The notes under the pieces are model-generated. The model did not search any database and had not been told where the DNA came from. It saw nothing but the letters and a program-made list of their open reading frames with translations. From Micromonospora sp. WMMD1082 (GTDB lineage: Bacteria > Actinomycetota > Actinomycetes > Mycobacteriales > Micromonosporaceae): a stretch of 64,000 bases of DNA. Shown here piece after piece: positions 23,959-31,955 of this stretch. Made by a program: the position numbers and the translations under genes. Within the stretch, counting starts at the first letter, position 1. Every line of letters begins with the position of its first letter. Where the stretch lies: contig NZ_JARUBM010000002.1 in the NCBI RefSeq assembly GCF_029626175.1, positions 5,783,001-5,847,000 of the forward strand, in the 5' to 3' direction.

Positions 23959-25280
23959 TGACCACGGACGCCACCCGACCGACTCCGGACACGGCGGCCG
24001 CCACCGCGACGGAGCAGACCCCGGACGCCACGACCGAGGTGAGCCCGGACACCGCGACCCGCACCGCGACCGAGGAGAATCCGGACACCGCGGACCGTAC
24101 GGCGACAGATCCGGTCGCCACCGCACCAGCCCCCGACTCCGATCCGGCGCGGGAGGGGGCAGACCCTGCCGGAGTGCCGCCCGCCGCGGTGGCGCCGCGT
24201 TCGGGCGCCTTCTGGGCCTGGACGGGCGCGGGCCTGCTGGTCGTGCTCGTCCTCGCGGGGCTGACCCGCTACCTCGAACAGAACGTGCCCGAGTGGGCGG
24301 CCGGCACGGCGATCGAGGACTTCGCGGAGGCGGTCGAGTACCCGATCTACGCCATCCTGCTGGGCCTGCTCGGTAACGTCGTGGTGACGCTGACCGGGCT
24401 GCGCGACCGGATCGCCGCCGCCTTCCGCACCGAGTTCTTCATCAAGACGGGCCTGGTGCTGCTCGGTGCCTCGATCAACCTGGCCGTCATCGCCAGCGCC
24501 GCCGGGCCGGCCATCGCCCAGGCGCTCCTCCTGATCACCGGGGTGTTCCTGTTCACCTGGTGGCTGGCCGGCCGGCTCGGCCTGGACGACAAGCTGCGCG
24601 CCCTGCTCGCCTCCGCGGTGTCGATCTGCGGTGTCAGCGCCGCGATCGCCGCCGCCGGCGCGGTGCGGGCCCGTCGCGAGCAGCTTGCGTACACGGCGAG
24701 CCTGGTGATCGTCTTCGCGCTGCCGTCGATCTTCCTGCTGCCCTGGCTGGCCGAGGTGTTCGGCCTGGAGCAGGCGGTGGCCGGTGCCTGGATCGGCGGC
24801 AACATCGACACCACGGCCGCCGTTTCCGCCGCCGGCGCGCTGGCCGGCGAGGAGGCGCTGCAGATCGCCACCATCGTCAAGGTCACCCAGAACGCGTTGA
24901 TGGGCGTGGTCGCGGTGGCGCTCACCGCGTACTTCGCGCTGTACGTGGAGCGGCAGGCCGGTGCGACCCGCCCGGGGCTGGGTGAGTTGTGGCGCCGCTT
25001 CCCGAAGTTCGTGCTCGGCTTCGTCGCGGCGTCGGTGATCGCGACCTGGTACCTCGACGCGGCCGGCGCCGACGGCAAGGCGACCATCGCGATCGTCAAC
25101 GACCTGCGGGTCTGGTTCTTCATCCTGGCCTTCGTCAGCATCGGCCTGGAGGTCCGGGTGGCGGCGTTGCGGCAGGCCGGTTGGCGGCCGGTGGCCGTCT
25201 TCGGTGGCGCCACCGTGTTCAACCTGGCCCTCGCGCTCGGCCTGGCCTCACTGCTGTTCGCCGGCTTCTCCGCCAGCTGA
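23958..25280 (+). CDS. YeiH family (putative sulfate exporter family) transporter
   Basis: A 440-residue membrane protein of the UPF0324/YeiH family, with about ten helices (residues 85-435). Family landmarks are YPIYAILLGLLGNVV, FFIKTGLVLLGASINL, SAVSICGVSAAIAAAGAV, WIGGNIDTTAAVSAAGAL and VKVTQNALMGVV. The first 75 residues are a low-complexity Thr/Pro/Asp-rich, acidic cytoplasmic extension with a repeated P-D-T/A-A-T-x-T-A-T pattern, not usual for the family. Members are linked by context to sulfur compound export. Here the cysteine-type leader peptide upstream and sulfur genes downstream support that link. Confidence 0.85.
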   Translation: MTTDATRPTPDTAAATATEQTPDATTEVSPDTATRTATEENPDTADRTATDPVATAPAPDSDPAREGADPAGVPPAAVAPRSGAFWAWTGAGLLVVLVLAGLTRYLEQNVPEWAAGTAIEDFAEAVEYPIYAILLGLLGNVVVTLTGLRDRIAAAFRTEFFIKTGLVLLGASINLAVIASAAGPAIAQALLLITGVFLFTWWLAGRLGLDDKLRALLASAVSICGVSAAIAAAGAVRARREQLAYTASLVIVFALPSIFLLPWLAEVFGLEQAVAGAWIGGNIDTTAAVSAAGALAGEEALQIATIVKVTQNALMGVVAVALTAYFALYVERQAGATRPGLGELWRRFPKFVLGFVAASVIATWYLDAAGADGKATIAIVNDLRVWFFILAFVSIGLEVRVAALRQAGWRPVAVFGGATVFNLALALGLASLLFAGFSAS

Positions 25281-25384
25281 CCGCCGACAGGGACGGCACG
25301 GCCCGGGACGGAACCTGCCCGTCCCGGGCCGTGCCGGGTCCGGCGCCGCCGCCGTACCGCGGCTGGGCCGGGCGGGCGTGGGCG

Positions 25385-26020
25385 TCAGGCGCGGATCAGG
25401 GTGACCAGGCCGGCGGCCACCAGCACACCGGCCCACAGCCGGTCGACGTTGGGCCAGGCCCGCCGCAGCACGCCCAGACCGAGCACCCGGTGGACCACCA
25501 GTGCCAGCAGCAGCGCGGTGCCGAACATGGCCAGCGTGTGCACGCCGGCGGCGGCCAGTCCGGTCAGCGCGCCGAGCGGTGCCGCCACCAGGTGCCCGGC
25601 GTGCCCGCCCGTCGCTGTGGGCGGGTCGAGCAGCAGCACCGGCAGCAGCATCAGGCCGGCGCCGTGCGCCGAGGACATCAGGAACGACCAGCCGGCCAAC
25701 TGCGCCGCCGACAGACGCATGCCGGCCCACCGGAAATGCCGCTCCGACAGCAGCCGCCACAGCCCGAAACCGACCAGCAGCAGCCCGCCGGTCACCGTGA
25801 GCACCGTGCTCGTGGTGACCGAACGGGTGGCGCTGACCAGCGCCGCCACGATGCCGACCGAGGCCAGGTGACCGGCCGCGATCGGTGGTAGCGACCAGAG
25901 CAGGGCGCGTTGGCTGTCCTCCTGCAACCCCCGGGCCACCGCGAACAGCCAGCCCATCGCCGGATTCAGGCCGTGGAACGCGCCGAGCGTCGCCAGCGTG
26001 ACCCAGGCGGTGCCGGTCAC
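25385..26020 (-). CDS. polytopic membrane protein paired with methanethiol oxidase
   Basis: A 211-residue membrane protein with about six helices. Conserved-looking features are TLGAFHGLNPAMGWLFAVARG at the N-terminus, IAAGHLASVG and SSAHGAGLMLLPVLL, with His residues inside or next to helices that could bind a metal. I cannot name it with confidence. The GTG at 26020 overlaps the TGA of the upstream methanethiol oxidase gene (GTGA), so the two are co-translated. It could help mature that metalloenzyme or move copper or a sulfur compound. This is inference from pairing only. Confidence 0.6.
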   Translation of the reverse strand: MTGTAWVTLATLGAFHGLNPAMGWLFAVARGLQEDSQRALLWSLPPIAAGHLASVGIVAALVSATRSVTTSTVLTVTGGLLLVGFGLWRLLSERHFRWAGMRLSAAQLAGWSFLMSSAHGAGLMLLPVLLLDPPTATGGHAGHLVAAPLGALTGLAAAGVHTLAMFGTALLLALVVHRVLGLGVLRRAWPNVDRLWAGVLVAAGLVTLIRA

Positions 26021-27423
26021 GGGAAGCAGTACGAGTCGGAGGAGGCGTCGCCGCCCTGCAACCGGGTCTGGTGCACGCGCAGGCCCCGGAACTGCTCGCC
26101 GTGCGGGAAGAAGCGATGGTCCGGGTGGAGCCCGCCGACGGTCGGGTCGACGTCCAGTTTGGCCAGCCAGGCGCCGACCCCGTCCGGGTAGAACTGGTCG
26201 TCCCAGGCGCCGTAGAGGGAGTTGCTGACGTAGACGCGCCGGCCGTCCCGGCTGACCTCGACCATCTGCGGGCCGCCCGAGAGCGGCTGGTCCGGCGCGG
26301 CCGGGTGCGCGGTGCGGGCCACGATCCCGCCGAGCCGCACCGAGCCGGTCTGCACCGGGTGGAAGGGGTCGCTGACGTCGTACTGGCGCAGCTCACCCGT
26401 GCCCCAGCAGGAGACGTAGAGGAACCGGTCGTCGACCGACAGGTCGATGTCGGTGACCAGCGGCGGCACCGCACCGAAGGGCTTGAGCAGCTCCGGCAGC
26501 GTGTCGGGGTCGGCGGGCTCGGCGGAAATGTCGATCACCCTGGTGACCGCCCACCGGTCGCCGTCGCGGTGCCACAACCAGACCGACGCGGAGAGATCCT
26601 CGACGCTGATCACCACGCCGACGAAGCCGTGACTGCGCCGCGGGTCGTGCGCCGGTCGCAGCTCCAGCGGCATCTGGTACTGGTCGCCGAGATCGACCCG
26701 CTGCACGTGCCGGCGGGTGGCCAGATCCCAGAAGTGGATCGCGTGCCCGTAGCGGCGGTCGAGCAGCAGCTCGCCCACGATGCCGTCCTCGATCATCGAC
26801 GGGGTGCCCCACTCGCTGGTGACCAGGACGTCCTGGGTGAGGTGCCACCACGCGTCGTACGCCAGGAACTGCGGGCCGCGGTCGGCCTCCCAGGCCCCGC
26901 GTACCTCGAAGGTGGTGTGGTCGAGGATCGCGATGCCGCCCGGGCCCTCCGCGCCGTCGGCGCCGCCGAGGGCGGACAGGTAGATGCCGTCCGGCCCGCA
27001 GTGCACGGTGTGCGGCCGGGAGTAGCCGGCCCGATCGGCCAGTTCCTCCGGGCCGATCACCTTGACCACCCGGGGCTGCCGGGGGTCGGGCCGGGTGTCG
27101 AGGACGTTGATACGCGAGGAGCGCAGCCCCGGCACGATCAGGTAACGGCGTTCCACGTGCGGGTGCGGCGCCGTCGGGCAGAGTGCGCTGCTGCACGCGT
27201 TCCACCCGAAGTGGTGCAGCTCGTCGCCGCGGTGCGGCAGGTCGGTCCAGCCGACCACCTGGCCGTAGTCGGTGGACTCCGGGTCGGTGTCCAGCACCGC
27301 GATCGCGTCGGGCCGCCGTGCGCTGCGGTCGAAGGCGGCGACGTACGCGAGCTTCTCCGGCGGGGCGTTGGCGGCGTCGCGCGGCGAGGGATGGAAGGTG
27401 GGGTCGGGCGTCCAACGTGTCAT
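26017..27423 (-). CDS. methanethiol oxidase / selenium-binding protein SBP56 family
   Basis: A 468-residue beta-propeller protein of the SBP56/SELENBP1 family, which oxidises methanethiol to formaldehyde, sulfide and hydrogen peroxide using copper. The family Cys motif appears as GWNACSSALC near residue 75. HTVHCGPDGIYLSALGG, TSEWGTPSM, VDDRFLYVSCWGTGEL and GGPQMVEVSRDGRRVYVSNSLYGAWDDQFYP (split here over two blades) are all family blocks. It sits between the YeiH exporter and the alkanesulfonate genes, consistent with recycling of C1-sulfur compounds. GGAGAT precedes the ATG at good spacing. Confidence 0.9.
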   Translation of the reverse strand: MTRWTPDPTFHPSPRDAANAPPEKLAYVAAFDRSARRPDAIAVLDTDPESTDYGQVVGWTDLPHRGDELHHFGWNACSSALCPTAPHPHVERRYLIVPGLRSSRINVLDTRPDPRQPRVVKVIGPEELADRAGYSRPHTVHCGPDGIYLSALGGADGAEGPGGIAILDHTTFEVRGAWEADRGPQFLAYDAWWHLTQDVLVTSEWGTPSMIEDGIVGELLLDRRYGHAIHFWDLATRRHVQRVDLGDQYQMPLELRPAHDPRRSHGFVGVVISVEDLSASVWLWHRDGDRWAVTRVIDISAEPADPDTLPELLKPFGAVPPLVTDIDLSVDDRFLYVSCWGTGELRQYDVSDPFHPVQTGSVRLGGIVARTAHPAAPDQPLSGGPQMVEVSRDGRRVYVSNSLYGAWDDQFYPDGVGAWLAKLDVDPTVGGLHPDHRFFPHGEQFRGLRVHQTRLQGGDASSDSYCFP

Positions 27424-27437
27424 GGGGATCTCCGGCG

Positions 27438-28169
27438 TCAGGGGGCGGGCACACCGAGTCGGTCGAGCAGGCGGCGGCGCAGGGCGCCGAACGCCGGGTC
27501 GTCGGGGGAGCGGGTGGGGCCGAGGTGGACGACGAGTTCCTCGGCGATCACGCCGTCCTCCAGGACGAGCAGGCGGTCGGCCAGGAGCAGGGCCTCCTCC
27601 ACGTCGTGGGTGACCAGCAGCGCGGCGAAGCCGTGTTCTTCGCGGAGCCGGCGCAGCAGGCCCTGCATGCGTAGCCGGGTGAGCGCGTCGAGGGCGCCGA
27701 AGGGCTCGTCGAGCAGCAGCACGTCCGGCTCGCGGACCAGCGCCCGGGCGACCGCCACCCGTTGCGCCTGGCCGCCGGAGAGTTCGGCCGGCCAGGCGTG
27801 GTGCCGCTGGGCGAGGCCGACCTCGGCCAGCGCCCGGTCGACCCGGCCCGGCACGTCCGGGCCGGAGAGTCCGAGCGCGACGTTGGCCGCCACCCGTTTC
27901 CAGGGCAGCAGGCGGTGTTCCTGGAAGACCACGGCCGAGGTTCCCCGCAGGGTGGTGTCGCCGGTGGCCTCGTCGTCCAGGCCGGCCAGTACGCGCAGCA
28001 GCGTGCTCTTGCCGGAGCCGCTGCCGCCGAGCAGGGCGACGACCTCTCCGGGTGCGATGGTCAGCGAGGCGCCGGCCAGCACGGTGGCGGTGCCGAAGCT
28101 GCGGCGTACGTCGGTGGCGGTGAGCACCGGCGTGCCGTCGGTCAGGTGGCCCGAAGTCCGCGGCGCCAT
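27438..28169 (-). CDS. ssuB: aliphatic sulfonate ABC transporter ATP-binding protein
   Basis: A 243-residue ABC ATPase. Walker A is [14 protein letters not shown], the Q-loop VVFQEHRLLPWKRV, the signature AELSGGQAQRVAVARAL, and Walker B VLLLDEPFGALDALTR. The H-loop is LLVTHDVEEAL. The EHRLLPW Q-loop and short length are typical of the SsuB/TauB nitrate-taurine-sulfonate family. ATG 28169 lies inside the 3' end of ssuC (28-nt overlap). It energises uptake of alkanesulfonates as a sulfur source. Confidence 0.9.
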   Translation of the reverse strand: MAPRTSGHLTDGTPVLTATDVRRSFGTATVLAGASLTIAPGEVVALLGGSGSGKSTLLRVLAGLDDEATGDTTLRGTSAVVFQEHRLLPWKRVAANVALGLSGPDVPGRVDRALAEVGLAQRHHAWPAELSGGQAQRVAVARALVREPDVLLLDEPFGALDALTRLRMQGLLRRLREEHGFAALLVTHDVEEALLLADRLLVLEDGVIAEELVVHLGPTRSPDDPAFGALRRRLLDRLGVPAP

Positions 28170-28996
28170 GACAGGGTCCTCCTCTCCAGAGTGCGGATGG
28201 CGACGTCGGAGAGCAGACCGAGCAGGGCGTAGACGAGCAGTCCGAGGACCACCACGTCGGTCTGGCTGAACTCGCGGGCCTCCATCATGAGAAAGCCGAT
28301 ACCGGTCTGGGCGTTGACCTGTTCGCCGACGACGAGGCTGAGCCAGGCGGCACCGATGGCCAGCCGCAGACCGAGGAAGAGGGCGGGCAGCGCGCCGGGC
28401 AGCACCACGTGCCGTAGCCGGGCCGCCGGTCCCAGGCCGCAGGTGCGGGCCGCCTCGACCAGCCGTTCGTCGATGTCCCGGATGCCGGCGTAGGTGTTGA
28501 AGTAGATGGGGAAGAAGGCGCCGAGGGCGACCAGGCTGACCTTCAGCGACTCGCCGATGCCGACCCAGATGATCAGCAGCGGCACGAGCCCGAGGTGCGG
28601 CAGCATCCGGGCCATCTGTACCGGTGGGTCGACCAGGTCGTCGCCGAGCCGGAGCAGCCCGGCGAGCGCGCCGAGGAGCAGGGCGAGCCCGCCGCCGATG
28701 AGCAGGCCGGTGCCGGCCCGACTGAGCGAGTCGAGCAGGTGCGTCAGGAGGGTGCCGTCGCTGGCCAGGCGCCACCCGGTGGCCAGCACGGTGCTCGGGG
28801 CGGGCAGCTTCTCCGGCGCCAGCAGCCCGCCGCGGGCGGCCAACTCCCAGCCGGTCACCAGCAGCACCGGTGTGGTCAGCCGGCGCCAGGCCGGGGCACG
28901 CCCGGACCGCCGGGCGGCGGCCGGCGGGGTGGCCGGTGCGGTGGTGGGAGTGGCCGGTGCCGGCGGTGCGGTGGTCGCCCCGGTCGCTCCGGTCAC
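28142..28996 (-). CDS. ssuC: aliphatic sulfonate ABC transporter permease
   Basis: A 284-residue membrane protein with six helices and the binding-protein-dependent permease loop (EAARTCGLGPAARLRHVVLPGALPALFLGLR, here named by its E-A-A...G.........P pattern near residue 190). The first 32 residues are Ala/Pro/Thr-rich and disordered. GTG 28996 overlaps the ssuA TGA (GTGA). The helices LVPLLIIWVGIGESLK and GLRLAIGAAWLSLVVGEQ are SsuC/TauC-type. It forms the membrane channel for SsuA-delivered sulfonates. Confidence 0.9.
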   Translation of the reverse strand: MTGATGATTAPPAPATPTTAPATPPAAARRSGRAPAWRRLTTPVLLVTGWELAARGGLLAPEKLPAPSTVLATGWRLASDGTLLTHLLDSLSRAGTGLLIGGGLALLLGALAGLLRLGDDLVDPPVQMARMLPHLGLVPLLIIWVGIGESLKVSLVALGAFFPIYFNTYAGIRDIDERLVEAARTCGLGPAARLRHVVLPGALPALFLGLRLAIGAAWLSLVVGEQVNAQTGIGFLMMEAREFSQTDVVVLGLLVYALLGLLSDVAIRTLERRTLSWRRGLRAT

Positions 28997-29958
28997 TGGA
29001 ACACCTCGCCATAGCGGTCGTCGATCCGCGATCGGATGTCGACCGGTTCGGGGATGAGGTCGAGGGAGGCGAAGCCGTCCGCGATGGCCTGCAACTCGTC
29101 GCCGACGGCGGGGGTGACCGGGGCCAGGGCGCGGGCACTGCGGTCCAGCGCCCGGCTGGTGACCTCCTCGGGGATCTTCAGCTCGGGGGCGAGGATCGCG
29201 GCGCGCTCGGCGGGATTGGCGATGCCCCAGTCGGTGACCGTCCGGTACGTCCGCAGGAACTCCCCGATCTGCTCGGACTTGTTGGCCAGCGCGTCCGGGT
29301 GGGCCAGCACGTACTCGCGGTTGCTGGCCAGGCCGGTGGCGTCGGCGAGGATCCGTACGCCGGGCTGCTCGGCGAGGGCGAAGTACGGGTCCCAGATCAC
29401 CCAGGCGTCGACCTGGCCGTTGTCGAACGCCGGGCGCCCCTCGGCGGGTTTGAGGTACCTGACGTCGATGTCCTGCAACGTCAGGTTGTTCGCCTCCAGC
29501 AGCCGGAGCAGCAGCCAGTGCACGTTGGATCCCTTGTTGAGGGCCACCGTGCGTCCCTTCAGGTCGGCGAAGGTACGCAGGCCCGAATCCTCCTTGACCA
29601 GCACGGCCTCGCCCTGCGGGATCGGTTCGGAGGTGCCCACGATGGAGAAGGGGATCTTCCCGGCGGCGGCGAAGATCGGTGGCGCCTCGCCGGTCTGTCC
29701 GATGTCGATGGAGCCCGCCTTGAGCGCCTCGGTCAGTGCCGGTCCGCTCTCGAACAGCGACCATTCGGCGTCGGGCGCCGCGTCGCGCGCCTTGACCAGG
29801 CTCAGCCCGCCGAAGCGCTGGTAGCCGATGCGCAGTCGGGGGTTGCCGTCGTCCCCGCCGGCCGATTCGTCGGCGCAGCCGGCGAGGCCGCCGGCGGCGA
29901 TCAGGGCGAGTGCCGTCAGGGCGGCGGTGAGGACGCGCCGCAGGGCAGGAGTACGCAT
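28993..29958 (-). CDS. ssuA: aliphatic sulfonate-binding lipoprotein
   Basis: A 321-residue substrate-binding protein. A signal peptide ends in the lipobox LAGC (Cys near residue 26), so it is lipid-anchored outside the membrane. RIGYQRFGGLSLVKA, ALKAGSIDIGQTGEAPPIFA, VALNKGSNVHWLLLR and DAWVIWDPYFALAEQPGVR are SsuA/TauA family blocks. ATG 29958 is preceded by a weak GAGGTGA. It heads the leftward ssuACB unit, divergent from ssuD, with a candidate sulfur operator between them. Confidence 0.9.
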   Translation of the reverse strand: MRTPALRRVLTAALTALALIAAGGLAGCADESAGGDDGNPRLRIGYQRFGGLSLVKARDAAPDAEWSLFESGPALTEALKAGSIDIGQTGEAPPIFAAAGKIPFSIVGTSEPIPQGEAVLVKEDSGLRTFADLKGRTVALNKGSNVHWLLLRLLEANNLTLQDIDVRYLKPAEGRPAFDNGQVDAWVIWDPYFALAEQPGVRILADATGLASNREYVLAHPDALANKSEQIGEFLRTYRTVTDWGIANPAERAAILAPELKIPEEVTSRALDRSARALAPVTPAVGDELQAIADGFASLDLIPEPVDIRSRIDDRYGEVFQ

Positions 29959-30024
29959 GAGGTCACCTCGACAGGGAAGGGGGGAGCACGCGGACATCGA
30001 TGACCGCCCGCCGACGGGAGACAG

Positions 30025-30065
30025 CCTACTAACCCGATAGGTTTTATCGGTAGTCTGTCCGGGTG
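30025..30065. promoter_or_regulatory. candidate sulfur operator, copy B, with ssuD-side promoter
   Basis: CCTACTAACCCGATAGG (30025-30041) followed by TTTTATCGG (to 30050), the counterpart of the element at 23579-23603. CCGATA and TATCGG form an inner inverted repeat. TAGTCT (30051-30056) then lies 6 nt before GTG 30063, a leaderless-type promoter reading towards ssuD. On the other strand TAGGCT (30022-30027) overlaps the same motif and faces ssuA. Confidence 0.55.
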
Positions 30066-30129
30066 GTCGTCCCATCTCTCAGGAGACGGTCGACCCGACC
30101 AGCCACTCCTCGTCGTGAAGGATCGAGTC

Positions 30130-31299
30130 ATGTCGTTGACGTTCCACTGGTTCCTGCCCACCTACGGCGACAGCCGGGACATCGTCGGCGGCGGGCACGG
30201 TGTGTCGGTGGGCCGGGCGGGCGGGTCCCGGCCACCCACCGTCGCCTATCTCGGCCAGATCGCCCGTACGGCGGAGCAGTTGGGCTTCGTCGGTGCCCTC
30301 ACCCCGACCGGGGCCTGGTGCGAGGACGCGTGGTTGAGCACCGCGATGCTGACCGAGGTCACCGAGCGGCTGAAGTTCCTGGTCGCCTTCCGGCCCGGCC
30401 TGCTCTCGCCCACGCTCGCCGCGCAGATGGGCGCCACCTTCCAGCGCCTGTCCGAGGGACGGCTGCTGGTCAACGTGGTGACCGGCGGCGAGTCCCACGA
30501 GCAGCGCGCCTACGGCGACTTCCTGGACAAGGACGCCCGGTACGCCCGCACCGACGAGTTCCTGCACGTCGTCCGGGCGCTGTGGCGCGGCGAGACGGTC
30601 GACCACTCCGGCGAGCACGTGCGGGTCGAGCAGGCCCGGCTGGCCCGGCTGCCCGAACCGGCCCCACCGGTCTACTTCGGTGGCTCGTCGGCCGCCGCCG
30701 GTCCGGTCGCCGCCCGGCACAGCGACGTCTACCTGACCTGGGGCGAGCCACCGGCGCAGGTGGCCGGCAAGCTCGACTGGATCCGTGGGCTGGCCGGCGA
30801 GGCCGGGCGTGATGTCCGGTTCGGCATCCGGCTGCACGTGATCAGCCGGGACACCAGCGACGAGGCGTGGGCACAGGCCCGACGGCTGCTCGACGGCATC
30901 GCCGACGCCGACATCACGGCCGCGCAGGAGGGGCTGCGGCGCAGCGAGTCCGAGGGGCAGCGCCGCATGCTCGACCTGCACGGCGGGTCGCGGGACGGCC
31001 TGGAGATCTCGCCCAACCTGTGGGCCGGTGTCGGGCTGGTACGCGGCGGTGCCGGCACCGCCCTGGTCGGCAGCCACGTCGAGGTCGCCGACCGGATCGC
31101 CGAGTACCACGCCCTCGGCATCGAGGAGTTCGTCCTCTCCGGGCACCCCCACCTGGAGGAGGCGTACTGGTTCGGCGAGGGGGTGCTGCCGGTCCTGCGC
31201 CAGCGCGGGCTGTGGCGGCACCCGGCCGGCGAACCGGCCGTGCCGCAGCCCGCCGGCATCCCGTTCGCCACGCCACCCGTGCCGGCCGGCCGGGGCTGA
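30130..31299 (+). CDS. ssuD: FMNH2-dependent alkanesulfonate monooxygenase
   Basis: A 389-residue luciferase-like monooxygenase that cleaves alkanesulfonates to aldehyde and sulfite with reduced FMN and O2. FHWFLPTYGDSRDIVGGGHG, LTPTGAWCEDAWL, FLVAFRPGLLSPTLAAQM, NVVTGGESHEQRAYGDF and VYFGGSSAAAGPVAARH are the expected SsuD blocks, and the length matches (381 in E. coli). ATG 30130 has GAAGGA 8 nt upstream; the GTG at 30115 is an alternative. It sits back to back with ssuACB. The flavin reductase SsuE is not in the window. Confidence 0.93.
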   Translation: MSLTFHWFLPTYGDSRDIVGGGHGVSVGRAGGSRPPTVAYLGQIARTAEQLGFVGALTPTGAWCEDAWLSTAMLTEVTERLKFLVAFRPGLLSPTLAAQMGATFQRLSEGRLLVNVVTGGESHEQRAYGDFLDKDARYARTDEFLHVVRALWRGETVDHSGEHVRVEQARLARLPEPAPPVYFGGSSAAAGPVAARHSDVYLTWGEPPAQVAGKLDWIRGLAGEAGRDVRFGIRLHVISRDTSDEAWAQARRLLDGIADADITAAQEGLRRSESEGQRRMLDLHGGSRDGLEISPNLWAGVGLVRGGAGTALVGSHVEVADRIAEYHALGIEEFVLSGHPHLEEAYWFGEGVLPVLRQRGLWRHPAGEPAVPQPAGIPFATPPVPAGRG

Positions 31300-31355
31300 C
31301 CCGGGCGTGGGGACGCCCGACGGTCAGGACTGCCGGCGGTCAGTGTGGCCGGCGG

Positions 31356-31868
31356 TCAGTGTGGCCGGCGGGCGAAGAAGTCGGCCAGGACCCGGGTGTG
31401 GGTGGAGAACGCCAGCTCGGTCGGCTCGGTCACCACCAGCCACTCGGTGGCTTCCGCCGTCGGCGCCGACGGCGGAAGCCCTTCGGACGGGCGTACCGGC
31501 AGCTCGCCGAAGATCATCATGGTGCCACCGGCCGGCGCGCTCTGCACCGCGAGCAGTTGCGCCCCGACCGGGTCGGCGTGCAGCCCCGTCTCCTCCCGCA
31601 GCTCACGGACCAGCGCGTCCTGCCACTGTTCGCCGTACTCGATGAAACCGCCCGGCAGCGCGAGCAGCCCGCGGGCGGGTTCGATGTCCCGCCGGACGAC
31701 GACCACGCCGAGACCGGTGGCGGTCCGCACCGGCTGGACGGCCACGGCCACCGGCAGCGGGTTGCGCCAGACCTGCTGGCCGCAGGTCGCGCAGAGCCGG
31801 GGCCAACCGGTCTGCGGCGGATAGGCCGTGCCGCAGTACGAACAGTGCGAGTACGCCACGCCGGTCAT
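31356..31868 (-). CDS. NUDIX hydrolase with N-terminal zinc ribbon
   Basis: A 170-residue pyrophosphohydrolase. A C-x2-C...C-x2-C ribbon (CSYCG and CATCG, residues about 9-33) precedes the Nudix box GGFIEYGEQWQDALVRELRE-ETGL, which matches G-x5-E-x7-REUxEExGU exactly. The zinc ribbon plus Nudix layout is seen in NudC-like and ADP-ribose pyrophosphatase-like enzymes; the substrate is not predictable. ATG 31868 is preceded by TAACGT with 8 nt between, again leaderless-like. A 16-bp direct repeat duplicates the stop-codon region (about 31334-31368). Confidence 0.88.
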   Translation of the reverse strand: MTGVAYSHCSYCGTAYPPQTGWPRLCATCGQQVWRNPLPVAVAVQPVRTATGLGVVVVRRDIEPARGLLALPGGFIEYGEQWQDALVRELREETGLHADPVGAQLLAVQSAPAGGTMMIFGELPVRPSEGLPPSAPTAEATEWLVVTEPTELAFSTHTRVLADFFARRPH

Positions 31869-31955
31869 GCCGCAGCACGTTACCCGGCACCGGCCCGGGG
31901 CCGGCCACCGCCGGGGTCCGGCTACCGCCGGGCGTCCGGCGACCGCCGGCACCGG

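Noticed and set aside
30063..30812. Leaderless GTG frame starting VVVPSLRRRST in front of and overlapping ssuD.
   Set aside because: The TAGTCT box fits, but the frame has no Cys codons or leader-peptide core and runs as Arg-rich noise across ssuD in another phase.
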